From: Hypericum androsaemum
Taxonomy: Eukaryota; Streptophyta; Magnoliopsida; Malpighiales; Hypericaceae
Direction of reading: 5' to 3'
DNA: 64,000 nucleotides
Assembly: GCA_963995505.1 (NCBI GenBank)
Contig: OZ023198.1
Span: 8,580,558 to 8,644,557, forward strand
Position 1 is the first letter of the stretch; each line of letters starts with the position of its first letter. Position numbers and translations under genes: made by a program. The notes beneath the pieces were generated by a model, which was not told the origin of the DNA, made no database searches, and worked only from the letters and a program-made list of their open reading frames with translations. Positions 1 through 11,895 of the stretch are shown piece after piece.

Positions 1-300
1 ATGGCATTGTGTTCTTATGTTGTTACGTGAGAATGGCATAACTTGAATGTCAAGATGACATACACGATTAATATTTAATAATATTTATATAAAAAATAAT
101 ATTCTAATTATGGCATGTTTTGTTATGTCAGAATAGCATAACCTGTTAAGTCAGAATAAAATTCACAATTAATATTTAATAATACTTATAATAAAAAATT
201 AGATAATACTATAATTATGACATAACATGTTATGTCAAAATGGCATGACCTGTTAATTAAAATGACAACATGTTATGTCAAAATAGTATGCACGGTGAAA
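1..300. repeat. AT-rich tandem repeat, about 110-bp period
   Basis: About two and a half diverged copies of a unit of roughly 110 bp. Each copy contains TTATGTCAGAATGGCATAACCTG-like words (in pieces) followed by TTAATATTTAATAATA. The repeat may begin upstream of the window. No coding potential is seen. Confidence 0.55.
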
Positions 301-537
301 AAAAAAGTGTAGGCTATAAAAAAACTCCTCTTTGATGCGTGTACCCATTTGGTCAACCCCTCTTCGACGAGTGATTTCCCCTCTCCGGCACGTGTATGAC
401 TTTGTCATTTTGGCCATGTTTTTTGAATAAATAACAAAAATGTCGCTTCTTGTCTCTTTGTTTCAAACGGTCCAAAAAAATCTATTCCGAACTGAATTTA
501 GGCCCTTTTTAGACGACATGATAGTGGACCGTAAATC

Positions 538-1096
538 TAGGGATGGCAATTAGACCCTTACCCTGAGGGTCTACCCTGATCCAGACCCGAAGGGTCCAAG
601 ACCCGTTGACTTTGACCGGGTCTAGACCCTTATCCTGCTCGGATCCTGATATTTTAAAAGGATAAGGGTATGGATATGGATCTATAGGATCCTGCCCTGA
701 TCCAACCCGAATTTTTTTAATTAATATTAAAATAATATATGTGTATATTAATTAATAAATATAATATAAAATTCTCAATTTTAACCTACCTAACTTCAAT
801 TTTTTTAAGATTTGCTTATTTGGGTTCTTTGTATTGATTTGTTTAATGGATGAAAATATCAAATTGCTATTTAAAAACTATAAAATACTAATTTAATTTT
901 TTTTAAATCAAATATTTTTTTAAGGACATGGACCCGCGGGTCGCCCTTATCCTGCCCCATTTTTTCAGACCCAGATCCTGCCCGAATCCTTATTTTTAAA
1001 GAGGATAAGGGTAAGGATCTGGGTCCACCATTCTAAAAGAAGGTAAGAATCTGGGTCCTATAGATCCTACCCGGATCCTGCCTATTACCATCCCTA
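538..1096. mobile_element. hAT-type MITE with 8-bp target-site duplication
   Basis: The element starts TAGGGATGGCAAT and ends ATTACCATCCCTA, giving 13-bp terminal inverted repeats with one mismatch. It is flanked by a perfect 8-bp duplication CGTAAATC at 530-537 and 1097-1104. Eight-bp duplications and TAGGGATGG-type ends fit the hAT superfamily. The 559-bp interior is rich in GGATCCTG/CAGGATCC-like words and has no transposase, so it is non-autonomous. Confidence 0.85.
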
Positions 1097-1104
1097 CGTA
1101 AATC

Positions 1105-2510
1105 GACAAAGTAAATTTAAAAAATTGCACTCGTAAAATTGGATCAAGATTCTCCTCGTCTCGTCAGAGAATATTTAATTGAGAGACACATGAGTGCTAT
1201 CGTAAGCCTCACTGATAATATAATCTAAAATAAAAAATTGATTCGACTTGCAGGGAGTCTTTGTGATTATTTTTTGTAACATGTGAGCGCTAGTTCTCTC
1301 GGTGAGCTCGCCTGGATGGATCTTTAAATGTGCAAGAACATAGGTTCTTTCTCGGTCAGATGCAAGAATATATAATTGGAGGAGTACTATATTAGCAAAT
1401 ATCGTAAGTCTGTGATCGAATTTTGTTAAAGTTATATTAGAGTTCTAATTTTTTTAAGTGGTAAAGAGATGAATTTAATACGAGAAGATTATCCATCCTA
1501 ATATTATTATTAGGATGCATTAGAATTGTAACTTAGTTCAAACCTTTATATAAATAATTTGAATCGATTGCTACTTGTACCGAGCCGATGGTATTCTACT
1601 GTTTGCAACTTTTTGCAGTGTTTGTTTAGAGAATAAAACATCAGTAGAAAGATATATATTTGATTAATTAAAACTATTTTTTATTGTAGTAAATTTTAGA
1701 TTAACTTTATCTCCTCTACTTCAATCATAAATACCCAATTTTTGAAATTGGAATAAAAGATAATAAAAGATAAATAGTAATTAAGGTTACGGTCTCTCCA
1801 TCTTAGAGACCAAATTGTTTTTTTTAAATCCAAATTGTTAACCCCCCACATTTTTTTTTGCAAATACTGCAATCCTATAATTTTTAATTAATTATCTTTC
1901 CTCTTATATATTTTCTACTCATATTCAATCATCCCTTCCTTACAAAGACGTTTGCCCAAAAACTAAATGGTAAACCGTAAACGAGACTTCAATAATAATA
2001 AGGCTTTAAAAGATGCATATTGATCTATGACTTTTGTTCCCTTAAAAAAAAGATTTTTGAGAAAAGCATATTTATTTCCTCATCCCAATCCCCTTTACTA
2101 AATACTGACGGAGCATCTTCCACGGTTTTGCCAAAGGCGTAGGACATTGGTTGAGCTATGGTCCTCGTCTTCGTCACATTAGGCAAGCTCTTGTTGATCT
2201 TCCTTTGTGTAAGCTTATTGCTATCTCGCGAATCCAGAATTAGGTTGCAAATTGGTTGTATAAACATGAGAGATTAGGTCTTCTCTCGAGGAATTGATTA
2301 CATGTTCATCTCTCGAAACTAGATGTTTTCTTATTTTTTGATTTTTCTATATAAGTTTATAATATATAAGTAGTATGGTTTCTTTAAAAAAAAATGGTCC
2401 CCCCAGTCGAACCTCATACGCAGTGCACGAGAACTACTAGCCCCGAATGATTTTCATTACGTAGTTTCTGATATTCTGTTTCTGTCTTGGACATGTATCT
2501 AAGGGATTAA
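1105..2510. other. AT-rich intergenic DNA, no gene seen
   Basis: No exon-like segment, RNA gene or clear mobile element was recognised. The short open frames here have no family resemblance. Confidence 0.5.
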
Positions 2511-2515
2511 CTTAC

Positions 2516-4148
2516 TGTTGGGATAAAAAAGTGAGAACGCTAAGAACGATCTCGTGACGGCCTGGAGTGCTCGTCCCAAGGTCGATCTAACGCTACGGGT
2601 AACAAGGTTTGGCCGAAGCCGAGACTACTACTAACCTAAACTAAGATAAAAGCCGAAGCTTGATAGAGATTTTGTGATTTGGTTTTTGGATGTCCCTTCG
2701 GTTCGCCCCTTGCCTTGCTTATATAGAAAACGAAGATCGCCTCAACTTCGCTCTAACCGTGTTGTAGTCGGACTCGTCCTTCTCGTCGCTTATCTTCAGC
2801 TAGGCTTTACCCTTATCCCGAGTTCACCCTTATCGCGACTGAACTCGAAGGCCCGAAGCCTATCTCTTTCAATACTTATCTTCGTCTGAAAATGGACTTC
2901 CAACGCTTATCCTCGCCTAATTCGGATTTACCGTGCCGGGGTTTATCCTTGTCTCTTAAGAACCCAGGGTGTATCGAGTATCCCAGAGCTCCTCCAATCC
3001 CTTCAAGAGTCCGCCTTAAACTTGGTCTCTTCGTATCTCAGTCCACCTATGTAGAGTCCGTGCTAGCCCGGTCTCTTCCACCTTATCTCATGTACACCGG
3101 GCGCTACATTTAGCCTCAAGAGATTGGACTCACCTGAAGTGAGAGAAAACTAGCTTTCTACTTGAGCTAATGGCAATCGGTGCCCCTATTCGGTACTTTC
3201 AATTGGCGCCAGATTTAGGTGCCTTCAATCGGCACCTCATTTAGTGCCTCATCCGACACCGCATCTGCTTCAAGTGCCTTTTTGACATCCTTCTGCCTCG
3301 AATTTGAAGAATTAATAAACTACAAAGTTGTAGCTCTATGTCTTACCTTCACACAGCAACTTGAATCGCATTAATCCGAGATTCGAGTCAAAAGATATGA
3401 CCTGGCGCCGGATTTACTTCCTCTACTTGGCGCCAGGTTGGCTTCCCACACTTGGCGCCGGTTTTATACATCCATCCACTCTGAATTGGCCCAAGTGATG
3501 AACTACAAAGTTGTAGGCCTATCTATTATCTTTCCATAGGCTCAAGAATCACCTTAATCCGAGGTCCGAGTCAAAAGTTATGACCACTTTACCAGAGACA
3601 GCCGAAGCCCCTTTAACCGCCTTCACTTGGCGCCGGGTTTCCTTTCACCCACTTGGCGCCGGGTTCACTTGGCGCCGGTATTGGACTTCCTTTCACTATG
3701 AATCGGAAAAAGTGATGAACTACAAAGTTGTAGGCCTATCTAGTATCTTTCCATAGGCTCAAGAATCACCTTAATCCGAGGTCCGAGTCAAAAGTTATGA
3801 CCACTTTACTACAGCCGAAGCCCCTTCAACCGCCTTCACTTGGCGCCGCACTCTCCTTCCCTCAGTTGGCGCCACACTCGCCTTCGCTCAGTTGGCGCCA
3901 GGTTTGCCTCTCCTCGGTTGGTGCCGCATTTAGTTGGCACCACCTTTAGTTGGCGCCGGGTTGGCCTTCCACTCGGTTGATGCCGAGTTCAGCTAGTGTC
4001 GGGCTCACCTCTATTGAGTTGGTACCTCACTCGCTCTAGGAGAATAAACGCTCCATTCGGCTTCACCTTCTCGAACTTGTGAAGTCAATCACATACCTAA
4101 CTCCCATACTCGAAGCCCCAACCTTGTAAATTATTTTGTCCGTCAACA
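2516..4148 (-). repeat. LTR, 3' copy in gag-pol orientation
   Basis: Direct repeat of 15006-16638, same length. It contains about a dozen GGCGCC palindromes, mostly as TTGGCGCC, between about 3210 and 3960, separated by repeated motifs such as GTGATGAACTACAAAGTTGT. Small open frames at 2674-3113 are repeated in the other LTR and are not genes. Confidence 0.95.
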
Positions 4149-4158
4149 ATGCCCCCCA
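4149..4158 (-). other. Polypurine tract of the retrotransposon
   Basis: On the minus strand a run of six G (complement of 4152-4157) lies four bases from the LTR boundary, the expected place of the polypurine tract that primes plus-strand DNA synthesis. Confidence 0.7.
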
Positions 4159-4202
4159 CATGTCAACACTTTGGTATGGCCAAGTGAGAAGTGTTGACAT
4201 GT
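4158..4202. repeat. Perfect 14-bp inverted repeat beside the polypurine tract
   Basis: ACATGTCAACACTT at 4158-4171 is repeated exactly in inverse at 4189-4202 with a 17-base loop. It lies between the polypurine tract and the PMD promoter region. Its role is unknown; it could form an RNA hairpin or bind a protein. Confidence 0.75.
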
Positions 4203-4295
4203 AGACTCGACTTTATTTAACTCATCGATTTGCCACATAGACCGGCTGCCTCTTTTAATCTCTTAGTACTTTGACAAAATTGCCCCTTGGCTTTG

Positions 4296-4307
4296 TCTAT
4301 ATCAAAG
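4296..4307 (+). promoter_or_regulatory. Possible TATA box of the PMD gene
   Basis: TCTATATCAAAG lies about 165-175 bp before the PMD start codon, a usual distance for a plant TATA box with a short leader. Nothing else supports it. Confidence 0.35.
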
Positions 4308-4471
4308 GAGCAAGTCCCAATTCTCTCTCCCCATTCCTCATTTTTCAACTTGTTACTTCTTCAAAACAAATGAGGACGAACCTTCCTCCCTTTTATTAAA
4401 AATCTGAGCAAGTTCACCTTAATCCAGAAGCAAAATCTTCTCCTTTAACCTGACTCCACTTCCCTTCAGCC

Positions 4472-7141
4472 ATGAGGACTATCACTCTATACGACCTGGC
4501 CTCACTTTTTGGTCTTCGCCCGCATGGTCACCCGGTCACACCCGTACGTCTTCCCGGATTCCTCAAGGGGGATAAAGATCCATTTGTCACCCTAAATCCC
4601 AACAACGAAAAGAGATATCCCCAATACATTGATGTCTACCGGCTGCCTGATGGTGCTGCCGCGAGCAAGAACGAGCACATGGCCTTCCTCTTACTATGGC
4701 TAACTCGTTTTATCATGTGTTCTAGCGCTGAACGCGTTTCACCTGACTTCGAGAAACTGGCATTTTCACTATCTCTGGGAGACGAGATAGCCATGGGCCC
4801 GTTTATCCTTTCTCAGCTATATGCTCACATGTCCTCTTACGTCCTTGACTATCAAGATGGGTCGTTGGCGATTGCCTCTTCAGGACCACTGTGGATGGTC
4901 GTTCTATGGGGTCTGGCTTACTTTCCAGAACTGGCTACACCGTCAATTTCGTCTCCTCGGGTTCGGCCGGCATATTATGCTTTACACCTCTGTCAAGCAG
5001 TCGTTAGGGAACCTGAGTCAGGTTTGAAAGGGTACTTTTCCATACTCGACCGAGCTGACTCTCTTGTCATTAACATGCAACCCTTATTATCAGTTTATTG
5101 TCGCCCAGACTTCCTTTCTTTTGATGCTCCCGCGACTACTACTGAAGCGTGGGCCAGTATTTTGACCACAAGAGACCTTGTTGTTGGATGCACCAACCAA
5201 AAGATGAAGATTGAGCCTTATCACCCCCATTTTGTTGCACGGCAGTTTGGCTTGGTTCAAAATATTCCATTTCCGCCTACCTATCTTTTTCACAAGTTTG
5301 AAGCCGAGAGGGGGAATGACTTCCGCAAGTGGACTAAGGCATTTCCAGCTCTTCAGGTGAGTGAGTTTCTCTTGTCTCGGGCAAACATAGAGTACTTTGA
5401 CACCTGTGAAGGCACCAGCGAGGAATACTACCTTTGGTGGGAGGGTCTCTCTCTTTGGCCCCGAGACGCTTCTGAGTTGTCCAAAGCTTTCTCATTTCGT
5501 GTGAAGAGAAAGCAGGGAAAGAAGCCATCATTGAAATCATCCCAAGGATCTGCTTTGATTCCTCTAGAGGAAGCCGATGATGCAGCCACTAACTCTCGTA
5601 CCTCTGGTCCTGCAGGTTCGCCTAAGAGAAGTGATATTTTCTTGCTTTCTAAATGCCTCTTTGATTGGCCTAGCAGAACTTCTTTCAGACCCCTAGTTTC
5701 TTCTATGCAGGTGGCTTGGCTGACATTAACTTACATACGACTGGCACCACCTCCCAAGTTTTGGATGACACCCCATCTTCATCTCCCCGACGCAAGGTAA
5801 GTCACTCCCATGTGTAAACTTATGGCTGAATCTCATTATATGATGATCGTATGAAACTAACTTGTATTCTATAGCGTCGTCTTGTAAGGGATCTACCTCC
5901 AAAGGAACCAGTTGTTGGTGATGAAGAGATGGTTGATATTCAGCATTCACCCAATACCGAAGATGCTCATTGCGGGGTTCTGGTTCAGCCTTCTCTAGTT
6001 GTAGACGAGGTGGAGGCGCTAGTAGCCGCGCCTTCAATTTGAACGGCCTCGACCCTAAGCCGGCCCGAAGTTGAACCGAGTTCGTTCTTCCTAGACAGCG
6101 CTCAATCTTCAGATGTCCAGCCGCCTATGGTTGATTCGGCTTCAGCATTTGCTACTGCTCCTTCCCTCTGGGATGATGACGATAACGATGAACTAGGCCT
6201 GGTACCTCCTTTTACCTTGTTCAATTTAGAGTTCCCTGATGACATCTTTAACTAACTCTTCTTTGACAGGCTTTCTACCACAACTTCAAATCCACCATGC
6301 CTTCTGCTGCTTCAGATCTGCCATCGACCATACATGCTCTGCCTGTTGATACTACATTTGACATCCAGGCTATCCGGACAAAGATTCAAGAGTGTTTCGT
6401 CATCGTGGTCAACTTTCTTGTTGATGTTCAAGAAACGAAGCCAATTGTTGAAGTGAATTTGGTCATTCCGACCAAGGTTACCGAAGCTCTCTCATACTTG
6501 AGGTCTCACGGGAGAAAAATAGTCTCTCCAGCGCAGTATAGATTGCTTGGCGTGTTGTACCCGAACCTTAAAAATACTCTCAGCCGGTAAGCCCCTGTTT
6601 TTCCCTCTTGTCACCTTATAGGAGCCAGTATTCTCAACTAACTCCTCTTTTCAGGTACTTGTTGGGCAAGAAGTATTACCAGACGATCTCTAGTCTCACG
6701 AAAGAATTAGGGGCTCTCACAGAGACCGTTGAGGGTGCTGTGAGGACCATTGATTCCCGACTCGAGGGGTACAAAGAGATAATAGCTCGACTCACCGAAA
6801 AGAAGGCCGTAGTTAAGGTGAAGGTCAACAGGGTGTCTGAACTTGAAGAGGAGTTAGCTCGAGCGAAGTTGGAGGCAGAGAATGCCCAAGCCGATGTGAC
6901 TGCGGTTGATCAGGAACGAGTCGCCTATCTACAAGCCAATTTTGCCTATAAGGCACAAGTTTATGACCCCGCCCAGGCTGACCGCGGGCACACCGCACTT
7001 ATGCTAGATCAAGAAGAGATGGCATATGCCCGCGAGCGAGGACCTATAGTGACAGCAACTCAACTCTTCGATGAAGCGATCGCCATTCTCGGCACTGGAC
7101 TTGATGATTCATCCTCGGAGAGCGAGTCCACTGAAGATTAG
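4472..7141 (+). CDS. Plant mobile domain (PMD) protein, five exons, inside retrotransposon
   Basis: I infer exons 4472-5615, 5711-5796, 5875-6201, 6270-6586 and 6655-7141. All have GT-AG introns and phases that agree, giving about 786 residues. The first exon (about 380 residues) resembles the plant mobile domain (aminotransferase-like, PF10536) of MAIN/MAIL1 proteins: ITLYDLASLFGL near the start, then AFLLLWLTRFIMCSSAE and a FILSQLYAHM segment. The middle is acidic and Ser/Pro-rich. The last exon is a coiled coil (about residues 650-720) ending in an acidic SSSESESTED tail. PMD proteins act in the nucleus in gene and transposon silencing; what this retroelement copy does is unknown. One in-frame TGA interrupts exon 3 at 6040-6042, possibly from a CGA codon. 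The gene runs opposite to gag-pol, so its introns are not removed from the genomic RNA. PMD genes in Tat elements are known from the literature as antisense additional ORFs. Confidence 0.8.
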
Positions 7142-7552
7142 TTCTGTGTAGGACATTTTGGGGCCTTTTGGATCATAGATCTCTGGCCGACCTAGCTTTT
7201 GTACACCTTGAACCTATCACTGACTTGAACTCTCATGATGTCACTTTGGTGTCTCACCACGTTGATATATGTCTTTGACCTTTTTGGCTTTGATTCAACT
7301 GCTTTGCTTGAACTATGAGTACGAATGAGTAATAAGAAACAAGACTTTGAACGGCCCTCAAGGGCCGGAAATAATGATTTTATTAATGTATAGTGGCTTA
7401 AGAAAACCATATGAAAAGCGAAGTACATAGAATTATCGGTCTATATTAAACCGGCTAAAGTTGCGAAAGCCATCACATGAAATTCCCTTGTGAGCTTGGT
7501 CTAAATGGATAGACTACCCAACTGAAACCTCTCTGCGACCAGTGAGGTCTAG
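7142..7552. other. Convergent spacer between PMD gene and integrase end
   Basis: The PMD gene (+) and pol (-) end tail to tail across about 410 bp. AATAAT/ATTTTATT words near 7365-7385 could serve as poly(A) signals on either strand. No coding sequence is seen. Confidence 0.5.
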
Positions 7553-10459
7553 CTACATTTCTCGTCCATGTTCTCGGGCATAGTCCTCAAACCACCTATC
7601 GTCTACCCCATCCCACATGCTGGGACGATAAGTCTTCAAGTATAATCCATTTATCGGATGTTCATAGACCTCACCATTAATATCAGCAAGTCGGTAAGAG
7701 CCATTCCAAAGCACGTCATGTACTTCGAATGGTCCTTCCCAGTTGGGAGACCATTTCCCATGTTCGGGGTCTTTGCGTCCCAATGGTAGGATGACCTTCC
7801 AGACCAAGTCTCCTCTCTCAAAGTGCTTTTCACGGACTCTCTTATTGTATGCCTTCTCCACGGCCTTCTTTTGTTGGACAATGGCATCTAGGGCTTTTAG
7901 TCTTTCTCCGGGAAGGTCTTCAAGGGTAGCTAACATAGCCGAGTCATAGTCTTAGCTAGATAGGTGCATCTGCTCAGCTCTCCTCAGTGACAGTACTGTT
8001 AACTCCAAAGGGATCATGGCATCATGACCATAGGTTAGGACAAAGGGGGTTGTACCTGTGGCCCCTTTCTTCGTAGTGCGAAAAGCCCAAAAAGCTTCGG
8101 ATAATGCTGAGTGCCATGCCCGAGGTTTTTCTCTCACCATCTTCTCTATGCACCCTTTCAATACCTTATTAGTGGCCTCAGCCTGTCTATTGCCTTGGGC
8201 ATAGTAAGGTGTAGAGTGCATAATTTTGATGCCCATGGTCCTTGCAAACGTCTGGACTTCATCCCCAGTAAAAATGGTCGCTTGATCGGTAGTGATCGTT
8301 TCTGGTAATCCAAACCTGTGAATGATGTGTTCCTTGAAGAACTGAATCACTATTTCCTGGTTTACAACCTTCATAGGAACTGCCTCCACCCACTTAGTGA
8401 AGTAGTCTGTGGCAGCAAGGATGAAACAGTGTCCCTTAGTGGAAGCGGGGTGGATCTTCCCGATCACATCAACTGCCCAACCTCTAAATGGCCAAGGCTT
8501 CACCACAGGATGGAAAGTATCTGCTGGGGCGTGTTGGACTTGACCGTGCCTTTGACATTCTTGGCACCCTTTGGCATAATTAATACAATCTTTCGCCATG
8601 CCTGGCCAGAAGTATCCATGGCGATGCATCAACCATCTCATCTTGATCCCCGACTGATGAGCTCCACATATGCCTTCATGGATTTCGGTCATAGCCAACA
8701 TAGCTTCTTGCGGGCTTGGACATACCAAGAGAAGTCCGTCCACTGTCTTCCGGTAAAGGGTGTTATTGATGTACTCAAAGCGGAGCGCCTTTACCTTCAG
8801 TGACTTGTCCGAGAAAGAGCTTGGATCCTTAAAGTAGTTAATATATTCTTGCCTCCAGTCCCGGTCGAGTTGTATCAAGTCAACTTCAACCGCTTGGGCA
8901 ATCTCAGTTAGCACCGAGGTCGTCCTTAACTTTACTGGCACGGAGTTAAATTTAGCTAAGGCACGAAACCCAGACCCGGTTTGTGCTAGCTTGTTGGCTT
9001 CAAGATTCTTGGTGCGATCTATGAACTCAATAAAGGCGTCTTCGAAGCCCCTCAGTAACGTTCGGGCTGCATCACAGCACAATTGGAACCCGTCACGCCC
9101 ACACTTGAATTCACCTGACACCTGATTGATCACCAACATTGAGTCTCCAAACACCCACACGTTCTTAGCACCCAAGTCCTTTAAAGCAAGTAGCCCGAGT
9201 AACAGTGCTTCGTACTCTGCCTGGTTATTGGTGCAAGGGAAGTCAAGGAGGAATGAGGCTTTTGTCTTGATCCCAGTTGGAGACTTGATCATGAATCCTG
9301 CTCCCGCATACTTCTTAGTCCGAGAGCCGTCAAACCACAAAAGCCAAGGTTTCTTGGCCACCATCCCGAAATCCACCGCGGTATCGGCAGAGATGTTTAT
9401 GCTAGGGTGGTCCGCCAAGAAATCAGCTAGAGCCTGACCCTTCACCGCCCGTTGAGGTACGAACGTAAGGTTGAACTCCACCAATGCCAAGGCCCATTTG
9501 CCTACCCTTCCTCGCATCATGGGTCCTGTGAGTAGGTACTTAATGATATCGGTCTGTGCTACTACCTTTACCTCCGCGAGGAGTAGATAGTACCTTAGCT
9601 TTCTACAGGCAAAGAAAAGGCACATACATAGTTTCTCAATAGATGAGTATCTAATCTCCGCACTTAGGAGAGACCGACTTAGGTAGTAGACAGCTTGTTC
9701 CTTCCCTTCATCATTCTCTTGGGCCAGCAAGCAACCAATGGAGTCGTGGGCAGCTGAGACATAGAGAAGTAAGGGTCGGTCTTGAGATGGAGGAGTTACC
9801 ACAGGCGGGGATGATAGGTACTCCTTAAGCTCGTCGAATGCTCGTTGGTGGTTGATCTCCCATATGAACTCTCCTCCTTTCAACTTGAGCAAGTTGGTAA
9901 ACGACCGAGTTCGGCCTGCTGTGTTAGATATGAATCGCCTTAGGAAGTTGATCTGACCGAGAAAGCGTTGTAGCTCTTTCTTATTTCGAGGTGGTTGGGC
10001 TTGTTGGATTGCATTAACTTTATTTTTATCTATCTCAATCCCTCTCTTGTGAACAAGGAAGCCTAAGAAGTTGCCTGCTGAGACTCCGAAGGCACACTTC
10101 AAAGGATTCATTTTGAGCTGGTGCTTCTGCATCCTTTCGAATGACATCTTCAAGTGGTCGAGATGCTCCCTATAGTCATGAGACTTGACCACAATATCAT
10201 CTATATAGACCTCCATGAATCGACCGATGAAGTCCGGGAAGATCAGGTGCATTCCCTTTTGATAGGTAGCCCCGGCGTTCTTAAGCTCGAATGGCATTAC
10301 AATCCACTCAAAAATTCCGATGGACCCTGGACAACGGAACGCCGTCTTATGAACATCTTCTTGAGCAAGGTGGATTTGGTTGTAACCTGAATGACCATCC
10401 ATGAAGCTCAGGACTTTATGTCCTGCCGCAGCATCAACCAACATATCTGCAATAGGCAT
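7553..10459 (-). pseudogene. pol: Retrotransposon pol: RT, dual RNase H, integrase (disrupted)
   Basis: Reading from 10459 downward: the RT catalytic block with YIDDIVVKS, then the Ty3-type RNase H, then a second RNase H (DGS, NQAEYEALLLGL, GDSMLV) of the kind acquired by the Tat clade. Next comes the integrase HHCC zinc finger (HEGICGAH ... CQECQ), the catalytic core with D (WAVDVIGK), D (TTDQATIF) and E (QAEATNK), and a C-terminal GPF-type module at 7553-7936. A single TAA at 7952-7954 splits the last module from the core in the same frame. The RT N-terminal part is in another frame upstream, separated by a small deletion near 10460 that removes the conserved residues just after the VCIDF motif. 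The protein would convert element RNA to DNA and insert it; this copy cannot encode it intact. Confidence 0.93.
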
Positions 10460-11091
10460 TTAAAGTCAATACAAACTCGAATTTTGCCATTTTTCTTGAC
10501 AACAGGTACAATGTTGGATAGCCACTCTACATAATCGGCTTTCCTAATGAAGCCGGCATCCAAGAGCCTATCTATCTCTAGCTTGACTTTTTTTACTACT
10601 TCTGGCATCATCCTCCTCATTGACTGCTGGTAAGGCAGAAAACCCGGCCTTATAGGGAGTCGATGCTCTATCAAGGATCTGTCTAAGCCTGGCATTTCGT
10701 CATAGTCCCAAGCGAAGCAGTCTTGGTACTCTGTCAGTAGCTTGACCAGGTCGTCCTCAAATTCTTTTGGAAGCCGCTCGCTGATGAAAACAGGCTGGCT
10801 TCCTTTCTCAGAGCGTAAGAGTATCTCCTTCAGAGGGTCCTTCACTTCGGCCTTAGTATCGTCCAACTTTCCTGGGGCCGGGTGAAGGTCACTCATCTTC
10901 AGTTGTTCCAGGGGGTCTTGACCGTCGTCCTCAAAAATGAACTCGGCCGCTTTTTGCTGTGACAAGGCGTAGACCTCCGACCGCCTTGCTAGCTCTCCTT
11001 CTGTTGTGTTAACCACGAAAGGTAAGCCTAAGGGCTTGCCTCTCGGGGGTGACGTTGGCAGGTCGGTTAGAGGAGGGGATTTCCCATTCAA
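10408..11091 (-). pseudogene. pol: Pol segment: N-terminal part of reverse transcriptase
   Basis: The segment holds a linker and the RT entry region (DLVKLLTEYQDCFAWDY, LPYQQSMRRMMPEVV, then VVKKNGKIRVCIDF). It is in a different frame from both the protease segment upstream and the RT core downstream. The overlap at 10408-10459 marks the frameshifting deletion in the RT domain, which is inactivating. Confidence 0.9.
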
Positions 11092-11754
11092 CCGTGCTTG
11101 CGTATCCAGCTATTTGGCCTAGGTCGCTTCGTGCCACGCTTGTCGGTACGATGGAGCCATCGTAAAAGGCCACTTTGACACAGTTCGTGGCTGCCTGGAA
11201 AGGGTCTTTGTCAGCAGCTACGACCTCCACCTTCCCGTTGGGCTTCCACTGGATTAAAAATTGATGGAGAGAGGATGGGATGACTTGGCCTGAATGGATC
11301 CAATCCCTCCCCAGTAGGCCGTTGTAGGAGGTCTTTGCCTCAATGACAAAAAATGGAACCTCCCGAGTGACAGAACCTACAGTGACTTCAGCGACGAGTA
11401 CTCCTAGAGGGCGAGTACCTTTACCAGCGAAGTCAGTCATCATCATGTCAGTTGCACCCAGCTTCACGTCCCCCTTGTTCAGCTTCTTGGGGAGTGAGTA
11501 AGGGAGGATGTTGACGACTGCCCCATTGTCTATGAGGACCCTATTAATCGGTTTCCCAAAAATGTGGGCTGAGATGTAGAGTGGCTTCAGGTGATCACAC
11601 ATATTTCGGGTAGGTCTTGGTATAGTGATGGTGTCGCCAAAGTCTTCCACCACTGGTACAGCTAGGGCTTTGTCCCCAATCTCTAGTTCCACCATATCTT
11701 CTTCAATTACATCTCCCTCAAGGTAGCTGGGCTAGCCTTTTTTCGGCGCAAAAA
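11009..11754 (-). pseudogene. Retrotransposon aspartic protease region
   Basis: The open segment 11009-11695 has the retropepsin signature VLIDNGAVVNILP (D-x-G active site) followed by LLGRDWIH, as in Tat/Ty3 proteases that cut Gag and Pol. A TAG in the same frame lies upstream near 11730. A frame change at about 11010-11090 separates it from RT. Confidence 0.88.
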
Positions 11755-11895
11755 TAGCCGGTAGAGTGAAAACCATGTTGATTGACAGATCCCGACCGTC
11801 TTCACTAAAGTTGTCCTCACTCATGCTATCTCCTAGCTTCAATTTCTCCTTGATGTCTTCTTCGTTGAGGTAGTCCTCTATCCCTAGTGCTTCGC

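Noticed and set aside
2674..3113. Two short plus-strand ORFs, repeated at 15164-15603
   Set aside because: They lie within the LTRs and are copied only because the LTRs are.
3210..3960. CRISPR-like spaced repeat
   Set aside because: This is a plant LTR; the palindromes are short, irregularly spaced and the spacers are themselves repeated.
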